From contig JAAKBF010000068.1 of the NCBI GenBank assembly GCA_012656075.1, positions 248,001 to 312,000 of the forward strand: a stretch of DNA of 64,000 bases, in the 5' to 3' direction. The notes under the pieces were generated by a model, which ran no database searches, was not told the origin of the DNA, and worked only from the letters and a program-made list of their open reading frames with translations. How positions within the stretch are numbered: the first letter of the stretch is position 1; each line of letters begins with the position of its first letter. Source of the stretch: Phytophthora hibernalis (Eukaryota > Oomycota > Peronosporomycetes > Peronosporales > Peronosporaceae). The translations under genes were made by a program, and so were the position numbers. Below are positions 9,876-21,310 of this stretch, in pieces.

Positions 9876-10100
9876 GTCTTCGGTAAGTCTAGCTAACTTA
9901 TCTTAGGGTCTGGATACGCTCGGCTTGTGGGATGCTGGTCAGCGAGCATATGGTACATTGAACCGAGGGTTTGTTGCTGGTCAGTCCAAGATATTAGAGT
10001 GACCGAGTGTTGGGAGCGACGAGAAGCGTCGTTCACCATATATTATAGCAGCAGATGAAGCCTCAACCAGTAAAATATTTTGCGCTGCAGGACTAAAGCT
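9876..10100. other. Unique DNA at inner edge of left arm
   Basis: This is the first spacer DNA beyond the arm. I see no gene in it. It has short repeats of GGTCAG and ACCGAG. Confidence 0.5.
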
Positions 10101-10109
10101 AAAATGGCA

Positions 10110-10517
10110 TCACATTTTCGGATGATGCCCAATTTTTATCGACGGCCAGTTGGCGGACATGGCTCGTCGGCGATGGACCATGCATCCTGACACGAGGTAT
10201 ATAGTATTGAACGACCCCGATATCGACAAAATGTACGCCTTGAGGGTTGCAGGTTTCACCACTATTTTGAACGACCCCGATATCGACAAAATGTATGCCT
10301 TGAGGGTTGCAGGTTTCACCTTAGGCCTAAACAGGTCCGTAATCAGGGCCGTTGACGCTTGACTAGAGTACTTCTTGGCCAGATGGTGTTTCACACGATC
10401 CATGTGAGTCCGACCGGTCGTCTGGATCTGCTTGCGGCATTTCTTGCACCACACACTACCTTCTGGGTCAACATCGACATGAGACCAGGCGGGATCAAGC
10501 TTGCGCCCAACGGACAT
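10110..10517 (-). pseudogene. BED zinc-finger fragment (hAT-type)
   Basis: The 135-residue frame starts at an ATG and carries a BED-like finger: VWCKKCRKQIQTTGRTH and RVKHHLAKKY give the C-x2-C and H-x4-5-H/K spacing. Such fingers sit at the N-terminus of hAT transposases and related oomycete proteins. The frame continues into a duplicated KPATLKAYILSISGSF segment and then ends. No transposase core follows, so this is a stub. Confidence 0.6.
10201..10320. repeat. 60 bp tandem duplication
   Basis: Positions 10207-10260 and 10267-10320 are identical except for one C/T. The 60 bp period keeps the reading frame and repeats a 20-residue segment of the BED protein fragment on the minus strand. Confidence 0.95.
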
Positions 10518-10559
10518 ACGACGTGGGTATAGACAGAGGGAGGGGTCATGGCGCAGGAC

Positions 10560-11313
10560 TGGTAAGTAGACGAAAGTTGCAGACCGTTCTTGACCACTCT
10601 TCGTTGGGCGAGCTGACCCAGCTTCGACGCCTTGATCATCGCCGGCTCTACGGGACTGAGCGACGCTCTTGGGCTTGATAGATCCATGGCCTCATCGTGA
10701 GACACACACGGAACCTCCGTACATTCTCTCACATCCACTGAAGGCTCTTGAGCTCTCGAAGATGCAGCGTACACGGACAGCAACGCCGTAGGCAGTTCGA
10801 GTACTTCCGTAGTACCTGCGAAGTGCCGTTCGCCGCGTGGCATGCGATGCTCGTGCACAAACCCGTCTCGGGAACAGGAGGGGACATGATCCACCAGGGC
10901 TCTGTCCGTGAGGGACCTGCGACTAGCACCGATGGTGCGATTTCTCTAGTCAATACAAGGCTCGTGCTTTGTCAACCAAGGCATACCGAGGATAAGATCG
11001 TACATATCTTCCATGTCAGGGAGAATGAACGGCTCGACCGAGTTGAAGTCATCAAACTAGACGTTCAAGGATAAAAGAACATTTCGCGAAGACACGATGG
11101 ATCCAGTCGACTGGCGAACAGATACATTGGTACTATTCTTAGATGCTTCCACAGCACTAGCATACAATGCCCTGTTCTGGCCACACTGGACTTCGCCGAG
11201 AAATTGTAGGGCGATCTCGAACTAATCAGGATCGTCAGCGGTTCGTCGTACCCTTTAACGCTGGCAGTGACGACGACGAGGGTATCCCGGGCGGCGGCCA
11301 CGGAGGGACACAA
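10560..11313 (-). pseudogene. Ty3/Gypsy retropepsin-region remnant
   Basis: On the minus strand 11313-11065 encodes TLVVVTASVKGYDEPLTIL followed by ISSRSPYNF where Gypsy proteases have LIDSGASHNF, so the catalytic Asp-Ser-Gly is lost. Downstream, in frame with stops, FDDFNSVEPFILPDMEDMYD and LILGMPWLTKHEPCID are the typical region between protease and reverse transcriptase. The rest (10894-10391 frame) has no recognised motif. No RT follows. Confidence 0.7.
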
Positions 11314-11720
11314 CAGTATCTTCCCTGGGATTTACTCTCCAGGAGGCGGAGGTGGCAGAGTCACCGACCTCGAGGAGGAGCGAAGTCTTCAAGCAGGGCG
11401 TCCCGCACCTACTGGTGGTCGTTGTATTTCGACACCGCAGATTCGATCATCTTAACCCCTTGAACGCGAGGGGTCGGTAAATGGTTCTGAACAGCATAAG
11501 AACAACTTGATGTCACTTTGGTTCTAAATCCGCAAAAGGTGATCATCGTCCTATCTCGTATCGTGAGTGTAAAAATTAACGAATGTTATTGGTTCGTAGA
11601 ACAGATGGATGGAAGTATCGCGGATTCAGTCCGTCTCTATTATTTTTAAATTTTTGAATATCGGTTCCGTTTTGCCGCTTTCATGTCAAACCACTCATTC
11701 TTCGATTGGGGAGACAAACG
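11314..11720. other. No gene seen
   Basis: The first part carries plus-strand shadow frames of the Gypsy remnant; the rest (11460-11720) is non-coding with no repeat I can name. Confidence 0.4.
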
Positions 11721-12340
11721 ATGGCGTTTTACATAGAATTTAACGCAATCTGGCCGCTACTTCGCAAGCAGAAGTGGTCATGGAAGCCAGCCACGAAGAT
11801 TCAAATTCAGTACGTTTGATCTTGCTGTATATCTCGTCTACTACCATTACTAATGCTTGTGGGCGTAACAATTGCGTTATTTCAGCTCAAACTACGTGAA
11901 ACCCGGGTCCAGTGTCAAGACCGGACAGCAAGGTGTGGACTACTTCAACGGAGAAGAAGAACTGTTGGCATATGTGCTTGCTGACAAGGAGCTCTGCTCC
12001 AGGCTGAACATCTCGAATGTTTTGGTCCGCTCGCAGGCACAAGCGAGTACGTATCAACAGAATAGTGTATTTTAAAATTTACAAGCTAACCAATTTTGCT
12101 TACATTTCTTCATAGTTCAAAGTACGACGACAACCACAGCTCCCTCCCGACCCAAATGACTGGCGCGCGTCCCACCCGATGAGAAGGCCACTAAATCACC
12201 ACCCAAAAGCGTACAAAGCGGCCAGCTGCGTCGTCGACAAAACCCGTAGCACCAGCTACAACGCCACTTAATAAACCCACGAAAAAGCAGCTTCCAGAAG
12301 ACGCGAAGACAAAACGGCGTGAACTTGGCTGCATTTGACA
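11721..12340 (+). pseudogene. Intron-containing oomycete WPLL/YxKPG-domain protein fragment
   Basis: From ATG 11721 the frame reads FNAIWPLLRKQKWSWKPATK. A GT-AG intron (11810-11885; donor CA|GTACGT, acceptor TTTCAG) joins it in frame to SNYVKPGSSVKTGQQGVDYF and NGEEELLAYVLADKEL. A second likely intron (donor GA|GTACGT near 12045, acceptor TTCATAG at 12115) leads to a Thr/Pro/Lys-rich tail (KPVAPATTPLNKPTKKQLPE), reached only across a stop or frameshift. I recall this Trp-Pro-x-Leu...KPG...GVDYF module as common in large Phytophthora protein families, function unknown. It is probably a broken host or transposon-associated gene. Confidence 0.45.
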
Positions 12341-12344
12341 AAGT

Positions 12345-12740
12345 TTGGGGTCAACAAAACCGTACCAGTGAGTGACGTGGTGGTGGCGGCAAATTCGCAG
12401 TTGGATGTTGGTTCTCCCGCTGGCTTTTTCTGTGATAGCCGTCGACAGACAAACGGCGAAACCACCTCAAGTCACGCCGGCGACAGCCCCACTATCGGCT
12501 ATGACCCACATCCCGAACGGTATAAACTTTTGCTGTTATGCTGACACGTTGTGCATTTGAGTTGTTTGCTGACTTGGATTGTTTGTTATCGTAAGGAAAT
12601 GCTGACATGGATACCACCACGTCTGCGAATGCTGCCACGTCAAGTTTACCAAGTGGGGGTAACGCTGATGCGGACAATACTTCTGCGAAAGCAGACGAGT
12701 GGAGCATAACGACGGAGTCTTATGCTGACTTGGATGCCCC
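12345..12740 (+). other. Region with Ala/Ser/Thr/Asp-rich frame
   Basis: Frame 12607-12969 (plus) repeats AlaAsp-rich stretches (NADADNTSAKADEW). It may be a low-complexity tail of the preceding gene, but it runs into the antisense of the Copia fragment and has no domain. Confidence 0.3.
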
Positions 12741-13870
12741 TACTATTGCAAAGGCTGACACGTCAGTGTCAGATACAACGGTTGGGCGCTGGGGGTTAAT
12801 ACTAACACCCACAGTGACGACAAAATATTCACGAGCATATGACGGGTTGAGTTTTGTCTTGGAACCAGCACCCACGTCTCATTTTGCATCAACGACATCC
12901 ATTGCTCGTTTCCATGGTGCTGCATGCTCCGATGCAAGCGCCTCCTTCACTGAGGTTGGATTCAACTAGTCGCACACAGTCGCGATCATCATGCACTGGA
13001 TTACAGTATTCGCCATCACAAACGTTCGAGAGTCATATCGACTATTAGGTTGACGAACACAAGGATCGTGTTGCCTCTGCTGGATTTTGCCCAGCTCTCC
13101 CACTAGCACTAGTACTCCCACTAGACCCCGCAACAGTTGCCTGACCATCTCTCAAACTCGTAGTATTTTTACTAACTTCATTATTTTTTGCGATAGCATG
13201 GGCAGTGCTATCATTTTCCATCTCTTCAATTCCACTCGTTATCGCTGCCATAATCATCGCTGTCATCACTGCTACCATCGTCCTCTTCGACCTCATTATC
13301 CGCAAATGAATCAGTCATACCATCATCTGTATCGTAGAAGGCATCTTCATCATCGTCATTTTTGTAGGAGAACCAACAGAGTCAGCATCCTCAGAACTCT
13401 CATCACGCACGTTCAACGATAGATGCACACGACTTTCCGGCAATGACAGGACCTCGATGTGATCATGCAAATCATTTTCCTCCCCAACGTACCGCTTCTA
13501 AATTAAGTCTCTCACGTACTTTGGATCAGCTGCCATGTCTTTACGAAAAACCACATCACGGCGCTCTATCAAAACACCAAATTTCCCGTACACAAGTTCA
13601 AAATACGGTACCCAGGCGATGTCTTGGCATACCCGAGAAACATACCGGGATCCGATCGCATTTGCAGCTTGCACTTACGTTTCTTCTTTTGGATTAAATG
13701 AAAAACGACCGACCCACACACGTGCAGATCATGCACATCCGGCTTGCTCCCAAACATTCTCAAATGCGGTAATACCATTTATGGCCTTAGTCGCACACAT
13801 ATTGTCAACCTTACAACGTAGCCAAGTACTTCACCACACAGACAATGCGGTAATCCACCCGCTTCGTTAA
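12740..13870 (-). pseudogene. Ty1/Copia pol fragment (integrase end to RT start)
   Basis: Read 13870 to 12740: CATKAINGIT-like integrase C-terminus, then PHLRMFGSKPDVH and GMFLGYAKTSPGYRILNL, the standard Copia motif after the integrase. A variable Ser/Asp-rich linker follows (13420-13050), then MQNETWVLVPRQNSTRHM, the start of the reverse transcriptase. Numerous frameshifts are present, and RT catalytic motifs and RNase H are missing. The upstream edge touches the LINE at 13870. Confidence 0.75.
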
Positions 13871-16800
13871 TTGTCAGAATTGTTAAGGATCATGGACCAT
13901 GATCCTTTACAATTCTACAGCTGTTGGTCTCACGATGGAGCGAGCAGACTGGATATATTCTATGTGAAAGAAGAACGGTTTGAAGAAGTGCAGTGGGTGG
14001 AACCTATAGCAGCAGCACATAACTCTGACCATAGCGAGTTACGACTTGAGCTCATCACAGGTTGGTCGGTCTCAAGCAACTATAGATCCCAAACAACGAC
14101 AGAAATTTTTCCGCTTCTGCAATTGTGAGTTTGTGTTTTCAGGGATCTGGAAGTGTTCGAATGCTTTATCTCATTGTTTTGGGATCAATAGTTGCGTGAG
14201 ACTGACCAAAGACGTGGCTCCATTCTGGTGCCATCCTTTTTCCTCAGTAGGATAATCGTCGTTGTAGAAATGACCACGGTAAGGGTCAATACGCGTTACT
14301 GTCTGGTCTCGTTGTCAATCTGCGTTTCTTTTGAAGAGAGCCCTAGTGCTTTCTGGTGTTATTTGTTGATTTGTTTCAAAGGCTCTGGCTACTCTCGCGT
14401 GTGATGGCTTCCGGGATGCCGTGTGGATTTCTGCTTTACGTACAAGATTTTCGGCAGAATCTTAGCGGAACTAGTACACGCTTTTCTATCGAAGCTTATC
14501 AGCGCAGAACAACAAGGTTTCTACGCGGCAGGAATATTGATAAAACGATCACAATACTAAAGTCCATCCTCGCAGAAAGTAGAAAAATCCAACAAAACCG
14601 TGGGTGGACTTTGCAGCATTACTTTGTTTGGATCTGCGCAAGCCGTTCGACACGCTGGACAGAACTTTCTTAGTCATGGTACTACGACGCTATGGATTCT
14701 CAGAGAAATTTATCGCAGTGATGCAAAGATTGCATGAAGGAACAACAGCAAGATTTTTGGTAAATGGAAATCTCTTGCCACGCTGGACAGTGGCATCATG
14801 CATCAGGAAAGGCTGCCCATTAGCCTCCTCTGCTTTTCATTTTGGCTGTGGATAAAATTCAGCACCTAGAATGATTCGTCATCCCCACCAACCCGGCCGT
14901 CAGACACAAGTTTTCAGCATTTGTAGATGAGAGTACAGTATACGTGAAGTCGCTAAATGAACTGCCGACAGTGCGGAGAATCATCAGTGAATTTGGAGAA
15001 CTTTCAAGGCTCCAAGTACAGCCGAAGAAACTTATCAGCACCAACATGACTGGAACTCCTACGAAGTGGCACGGATTTCGAAATACGAGATACGACACGA
15101 CAACTAGGATATTGAGTTGGCAATAAGGAGACTACGTTGGAGAATTGGAACATTCGAATTGAAAAAGTACAATGAAGATTACGAATATCAACAACAATGG
15201 AAAACTCGGTGGCACAGCGGATCACACTGTTCAATGCTATTGCACTACCAGCCATATTGTACACGGGAAGCAGTATGCACCGCCTAAATCTTTGTTAGGA
15301 AGAGTATTCAACCTCCAAAAGCAGTTTTTCTGGAATTCGTCAGCCAGTACGGAGCCTAGCAAACACAAGATCAACCCAGTACTGCTATTTAAACCACGCA
15401 GCGCAGGTGGTTTAGGACATCAAGATATCTCACGCGCACGGAAAGCTACACGAAGCAACCTAGCAGATAAATGGATACATTCGCTCTAGGATGTGTACAC
15501 AGAAGCATGGTAAGTTTTGGTACACCCGCGGGAGACGACAGATGAATTGAGCTGCGCGTTCCGACCGACAAGGGAGCAAATGGTAGACAAAGCAATTTAT
15601 CAGTAGAATGGACTTCCCTGAATTTCAGTACAGTCGTTGGGAAAGCTGGAATAATGGGAGGCCCAATCCCAGCAATTCACTTGGACGGAGGAACAACATC
15701 AACATTTAGTAGAGTCAATAGCAGCAGGCCTGCACACGTCTAGTCACTGGATCAATGAAAGCTCAGTGTACTTCAGGTCGACAAAAGTGCAACGAGTAGT
15801 AGAGTTACCAGACCACGCGGACTTCTTACGATACACGCCCTGGGATAATAATGCGTACATTGTTGACAAGACCGGAAAACCTTTGAGGAAGCAGGACTAT
15901 CCACTAATACAACCATGCCGGATCAACAAAATCACAATCACAAACATGAACAACTTAACGGGGATAGGAGAGCACAGCAGCATCATCACGACAACTTTGC
16001 AGAACATGATAATGAAAGGACGGCAAGAGGAGGTAGTACGCAGGTAGTGCTGCACAATTTTACTTTTCCTGCCTTGGAATTTTTGGGAGCTAGACGACAG
16101 CAAGATGAAGCCAATCGCGACGCCAGAACTTCAGAGCCAGCTCATATCGGAGATGGATAGGTAATCAGAATGAAGTATAGTAGCAACATTCAAGAGCACA
16201 CCGATCAGCAGCCCAGTCGTTCGACTAGAGTTGAACACCAACGGGTGGACATGGAAGATAGTATGGGCGACGGAAGCGTACATGACGACCAAGAACTTTT
16301 GAGAACTCACCGCGTGGGAACATGTATTTGGGCTCGTATTTCACGCAAACCCGCAAGGGGTTGTCTACCTCTGGAAAGCAAACTACACTGGCAAAGAACG
16401 TGGCTGCGCAACTGAGAAGACAAAGATCCAAGTACTTCCAACAAAACCACGACATACAACAACATCCGATCATCAACATAATAGCAGAGAGAGCAGAGAA
16501 GTCATCCTGGGGAAAGCTGCGCTCAGTCAGAGCCCTGATAACCTATGGAATCGCCGTGGAATTTTCACGGACTACCAGAACAGGTCAGTGTACAGGATAA
16601 CAGTTGGGACGCTAAATATGTGGCACAGTGGTCGACGACTCCACCCTGGATGCCCTTATGAAGATTACAAGTGCACCATGGAAACCATCGTCCACATTGT
16701 CTGCCAGTGTGACCACGCACAAGAAGCTTGGATGTGCTGGGTAGACAAATTAATGGGCAACTCAACACTAACAGAAAAAACAAGAACAGGAACAGCAAAA

Positions 16801-17690
16801 GCTGCACTCACAGCTCCACAGATTACGAGTGAATTTTTAGCAGTAGCACAGCAATGTATAGCACGATGGACGCTGCACCATACGACGGTAATGATCAGAT
16901 TTGGACCACAGTTACTCAGGTGATGCTATGGAGAATATGGAACAAGCTGATCTTCGATGGAGACGCAACAACGGTACAAGCAACAGAAGCTGCAGTACAA
17001 GCAGCTGGAACCTACCAAGACATGGCAGTGGCCAGCACGTGGAAACGGAAGCAGAAAAGCAGACACTGCCTTAGCACGTGCCTCAGCATCATGATGATGA
17101 TCGACACGTCCACGCAGACGCAAGCACTAGCGAAATGAATAGTCAAGTATCATTTCAGCACAACTACAGAGGAACAAGTACTAGGGGGCTGGATATTATT
17201 CAAAGAAGACGACAAGGCGTGGCACACGGTTGGAGCGGCAAGCCTCTGTTTCTCGACTGAATGATCAAGAAGCAGAAATGCGCTGGCAATACTGGACGAA
17301 GGGTCTAAGCGCTCTAGCACCACGTGTACCTCAGAATCGACAGTGTGAACAAACAGTCCATAAGCACCTCAGCGCCAAGGAGGGCCACAGCGAAGACAAC
17401 AACCCAGAGCAACAAATGAACCCAGAACGACACGAATTATTTGTCGTCCAGTGGGAACTCCAGCAAAAGCAAGCCTCGAAGCTTTGTGTCTGCTGGTGAA
17501 AAGGCAATCAACACAGATCTACCACCTCCGGGACCCCTTAAGAACGTCACAGGACCCGTTCTTCGTAAACATACGACACTAGAAATGCCACGACCAACAG
17601 CAAAGCGTTTCAAAACAGACGAACGACATCAAGTCGCGTCTTACATATTACTAGACTTCTATAGGAAAAAACATAACATCACATAGTAGG
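13871..17690 (+). pseudogene. Non-LTR (LINE) retrotransposon ORF2 remnant
   Basis: This is a 3.8 kb decayed LINE. It starts with the end of an APE endonuclease (YSCWSHDGASRLDIFYV, then HNSDHSELRL). The reverse transcriptase begins near 14600 (LDLRKPFDTLDRTFLVMVLR, family norm KAFD), followed by LHEGTTARFLVNGNLL, a broken SGIRQGCPL region and AFVDESTVYVKS, where a DD is expected. Later parts include a zf-RVT-like Cys/His cluster (16650-16740: HPGCPYEDYKCTMETIVHIV and CQCDHAQEAW) and a basic C-terminus. Frameshifts and stops occur throughout. The 5' part (ORF1, most of the endonuclease) is missing at the Copia junction. Confidence 0.85.
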
Positions 17691-17699
17691 CCACTTATC

Positions 17700-18178
17700 A
17701 TCATCAACCTGGTCGTGCAACCAAAACCCTGGTGCTTTTGGTTATTCTGGTGGTGGCAAAGACCATGGTTTTCCAAAACTGCTCCAGGCTCCTCTAGAAA
17801 CATACCCTTTGTACCAGTATCTGGGCAACATTATCGACTGTTAAGTTGCATACACTACACTTGGCCCCCTTACATTGGTCGAGTTCCTTCCTTAAAAGCT
17901 AGGAGGGTATGTGTCCCGCGCTGAGAAACTAATGCAGGACTTTTTTTCACGAGACGCACTATAATCGCGTCAAGAATTTTCGCAATCACCAACTCTTCTC
18001 GAATCTACTTATACATTGTGCTGGTATTTGAAGGAGAATTAACGGTTAAAATCGACACTGAATGTGAAAGTGCTGATTGACTCTGTCATCAATTTCTCTC
18101 ACCATAAGAAGGTAGTCCATCTAAAGATGGATAAGTAACCGTGTCCAGTAGATGCACGGGAGTTAGGCTAGGCTATCT
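17700..18178. other. No gene seen downstream of LINE
   Basis: Possible LINE 3' untranslated region, but no poly-A tract or tail repeat is visible. No coding motif. Confidence 0.4.
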
Positions 18179-18214
18179 ACAGCGGCTGTATTGAAAGTTA
18201 AACGCCATTCAAAT

Positions 18215-18270
18215 TACTGTTGTTGGAGTGGATGCTCATTTAATGACCGTCTACCCCAACAACAGTAATG
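18215..18270. repeat. Short foldback hairpin
   Basis: Arms TTACTGTTGTTGGAGT and ACCCCAACAACAGTAA pair with one mismatch around a 23 nt loop. The arm sequence recurs at 20285. Confidence 0.7.
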
Positions 18271-18851
18271 GTACTCCCTCTGGGCGTGAATGATTGCCTG
18301 TAATGGCTTTTCTGGAGGCCTCAGCAAGACGGCCTGCCTGCATTTATTCGGCGGTAGTGGGGGCGATGCGCTATTTCGGTACATAAATGGGTGTTTTGCC
18401 TCGGTCGGACTTCGTAGTTCTTCCAACTGTTGGCCAAATCTTCATCATTTTCAAATATGTTTAGGTGCTCATAAGACTGTTATAAAGCTTAGGGCAAGCC
18501 GCATCGATTCCACCAATCAGTGCGTACTTAACAAAGAAACTGAAAAAATACACCCTTCCATCTGTTTTTAAAGGAAATCATTCACGACCAGAGGAACTAT
18601 GTGGTTTACTTCATTTAACATGTTTTCAGTCCATGTGACCTCAATATGCGGCTGATTGGAGAGACAACCACCATTAGATGCGAAATCAAATCTTCTTTCT
18701 TCCCAACCGCACCTGATGAAGCAAAATGACAACTGCGAGGAATAAGGCGCGGCAGGAAACGGCAAAGTGGTCGCTCTTTGAGCTGCCTTCGTGCAACATT
18801 TTATCATTTCCATACAAAGACTAAGCTCTTCGAGTGATAAACGATTTACAT

Positions 18852-18919
18852 GACTGACTGCTGTGATTGGTGAAATACAGTGTAAGTGCAGTGCATTCCA
18901 CCAATCACTACAGTCAGTC
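18852..18919. repeat. Foldback hairpin with 21 bp arms
   Basis: GACTGACTGCTGTGATTGG followed by TG at 18852-18872 pairs with 18899-18919 with one mismatch. The loop itself is partly self-complementary (ACTGTATTTC-like halves). This resembles a MITE remnant. Confidence 0.7.
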
Positions 18920-19309
18920 GAAAGAAGCGATTATTCTGCATCGACTGGTGCTTGTCACACTCAAATCGGCCTCATTACATGAAGCTGCGTGAAGGAAAAA
19001 ATGCTAGTTAGCCATTTATTGAATGGGATTTTCATACATCGTTTAAAAGGGACATTCGCTCTAAACAATGAGCCGCCGTGTATTTTTTCATTCAGCCGTT
19101 CTCGAGCAATGTCGGCTTAAAAGGGTCTCTGATTCGAGAAGGCAAACGCGATTTTCTTTGATTGGTCCGCCTAACGTAAATTTCGCGGCGTGTCGATTAA
19201 GCCTACTCCAAAGCTTTTATTCGAGGTCTACCCCTCTCAAAAACGACCTTTACTCTAAAAATATGTGAGTGAAGTGAGGTTGCATTTCCTTCGATATCTT
19301 AAATTACTG

Positions 19310-20030
19310 CCTAGTGAACTCCGGACTGGATTACCCCTAATGGTAAACACTCTAGTGTTATCTTCCTCCATCCTCCCGCTGTGAAATCCCAACGCCTTTC
19401 GTGCCGCAGCCTGCCGACGGATTCCCAACCGCCGACGGGACACAACGGAGCGGGTATCGCGGAACCGAAGATCAAGTCCATGGTGTCAGGCGCTCGAGGC
19501 AGCTCAAACACCGAACTCGCCACCGCACTGACTGTCAGCGGGCGTCGCGGCCACCACATATTGTTCGCTTCGTAGGTCCGGTCCTCGACAGCTGCTCTAC
19601 GAGTCGCGATGACGTCGTGCTTCGGGGAACTAGGCAAGGGCCGCCTCAACCTTGGCCGCATTGGACCCAAAGCGTCACTCCCTTGGTGCGGGTTTTGTGA
19701 TCACGCCGCGCTTGCGCCGCCCTTCGCGCACGCAGTGAAGAGTCGTCCTTCTTGTCCGTCTTGGCTCAACAGAGGGGGTTCTTCGAAGGGAAACCAATAT
19801 CCAACTCGAGACCTCTCGCGCTGTAAACGGTTGCTGGGGAGGCAGACCGATCAGTAAGAGCCCTCGCGTCTCTCACACGAGAGGCCTGGTAGGAACCGCC
19901 AGGAGGGTTTCGGTGGCAGGCAGGCCCCAACCTCTGCGCATCCGGCCTTCATAGCTCCTAGCCACCCCTCGTACGCGTGACCCCGTTCGACCGCTCGGGG
20001 ATGGAATTCAGTTCTTGATCCAAAGTCTTG
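19310..20030. other. GC-rich non-coding segment
   Basis: Markedly richer in G+C than both neighbours, with a TCGCGTCTCTCACACGAGAG near-palindrome at about 19863. Long frames on both strands (19670-19311 minus; 19401-19700 plus) show no motif. It could be a decayed LTR or imported fragment. The following 20040-20130 is AT-rich with short CATA repeats. Confidence 0.35.
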
Positions 20031-20327
20031 TCTCTAACCACTTGTCAGGAACCTTGCAAATTGCGAACTAATAAATAAAAAAATATAATATACATACATA
20101 CATATTTTTATCCCAAAAAAGGGTAGAGATTGTCAAAATCCCCCTTCCTAACAGATTTCGGATAAGTACGGCCGTTTAACTCGAAACTTCAAAAGTTTAA
20201 CCAGCATCATTTTGTTTGGCGCAGTCTCAATATTATTGAGGTCACATCGACTGAAAATATCTTGAAGGAAGAAAACCCCATACAAATTACTGTTGTTGGG
20301 GTGGATGCTCATTTAATACAGCCGCTG

Positions 20328-20560
20328 TTCATTGACATCGATTTACGAATACGTTTGCTTGGGTGGCGCGTAAGCACCGCAACACTGACGGAAGGGCTCT
20401 CACTTCCACGTGTGCCGCGGAGAAAGTAATCCACAAGGAGAAGGAAGATTTGCTACAGCCGTAGCTTGACCTGAACGAGCTGAGGGAGAAGCGAGACTCT
20501 CAGAAGCAACAGGAGTCATCGGAGAAGGTTGCAGTCAAGTCGAAGCCGCAGTGAACACAA
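20328..20560 (+). pseudogene. Charged Lys/Glu-rich ORF tail, unrecognised
   Basis: One plus frame reads AAEKVIHKEKEDLLQ, a stop, then LDLNELREKRDSQKQQESSE, ending KSKPQ and a stop. It looks like a coiled-coil C-terminus of a lost gene. No family recognised. Confidence 0.3.
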
Positions 20561-20764
20561 TTGTCCCCCTTCACGCCCCCATCCGCGTGAGTGGAGATGA
20601 GACAATGTGACCTTGTATTTTATCCCGCGTCGCAAGCAACTGTATTTCAAGAAGTTCTGGTTCGCTAGATAAATAAGGACAGTTTAATTTCGAGTGTGAT
20701 AAGTGGAATGTGGGATCGACGGAGTGCGGTGGAGTTACGGGTTGCTGTGGTCCACTGACTGTGG

Positions 20765-21310
20765 ATGGATTGGCATGGCAACCCCGAAACCAGGGATGGA
20801 CAAAAGATATTTTTATTGCCGATAAAAATATGGGAACAACCATCTTATTTTTATCATTGCAAGGTGCGATTTCATTTCCAAAGACTTGACGATGAGCCTT
20901 ATAACCTTTTCACGGATGTCTATCACCGCTGTCTACGCTGCACCGCAGCTAAAGACGATCTCACCCAAACAGACGAAACGGCAGGAGCCTTCCTCGTTGT
21001 CGAGAAACTTCACGGGAGTGTGGTCTCACTTCAACGACATCTAGAAGACTGCCCATATACCCCTGCGGCCCGAATGGCTAGAGAAGGTGCAGCCTTGACC
21101 CAAACACATGCTGCAACCGTCGGATCATCCGACCGAGATGAGGACGTGTCTTCGGTTCCGCTGGAGAAGGATCAAGTCGATCTCATCCTTAAGCGTAGGG
21201 ATGGGCAAATGCATGCATTATGGCATTTATGCTCTGCACCAATTGCATTCATGGCATCGATGCAACGCATTTGTTTCGAGCTCTTGCAAGTAAAAATAGA
21301 TTCTCAGTAA
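20765..21310 (+). pseudogene. BED-type zinc-finger protein fragment
   Basis: The 181-residue frame has FHFQRLDDEPYNLFTDVYHR followed by CLRC and, after a spacer, LQRHLEDCP: two Cys then His-x4-Cys, the BED layout. It then loses similarity and overlaps antisense hAT sequence after 21200. The N-terminal 35 residues overlap unrelated sequence, so the true start is unclear. It faces the minus-strand hAT remnant head to tail at about 21250. Confidence 0.45.

Larger units (their letters stand above)
18179..20327. mobile_element. Candidate TIR element (2.1 kb, non-coding)
   Basis: ACAGCGGCTGTATT at 18179-18192 is an exact inverted match of 20314-20327. Just inside each end lies the same sequence TTACTGTTGTTGGRGTGGAT in direct orientation (18215 and 20285), continuing into GCTCATTTAA. 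The left copy also has an inverted partner at 18254-18270. Such arrangement suggests a Tc1/mariner-like or MITE-derived element whose ends remain. A TA precedes the left end but TT follows the right end, so there is no clean target duplication. The interior has no transposase I recognise. Confidence 0.4.

Noticed and set aside
13885..13907. Perfect 11 bp-arm palindrome AAGGATCATGG/CCATGATCCTT at the Copia-LINE junction
   Set aside because: The sequence is also part of the LINE endonuclease frame (RIMDHDP), so the palindrome may be chance; no second copy was noticed.
19860..20000. GC-rich, structured segment resembling rRNA or tRNA
   Set aside because: No conserved rRNA helix words, no tRNA T-loop or anticodon arm could be found.
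20571..20843. 90-residue minus frame
   Set aside because: It overlaps the BED fragment on the other strand and shows no motif; treated as a shadow frame.
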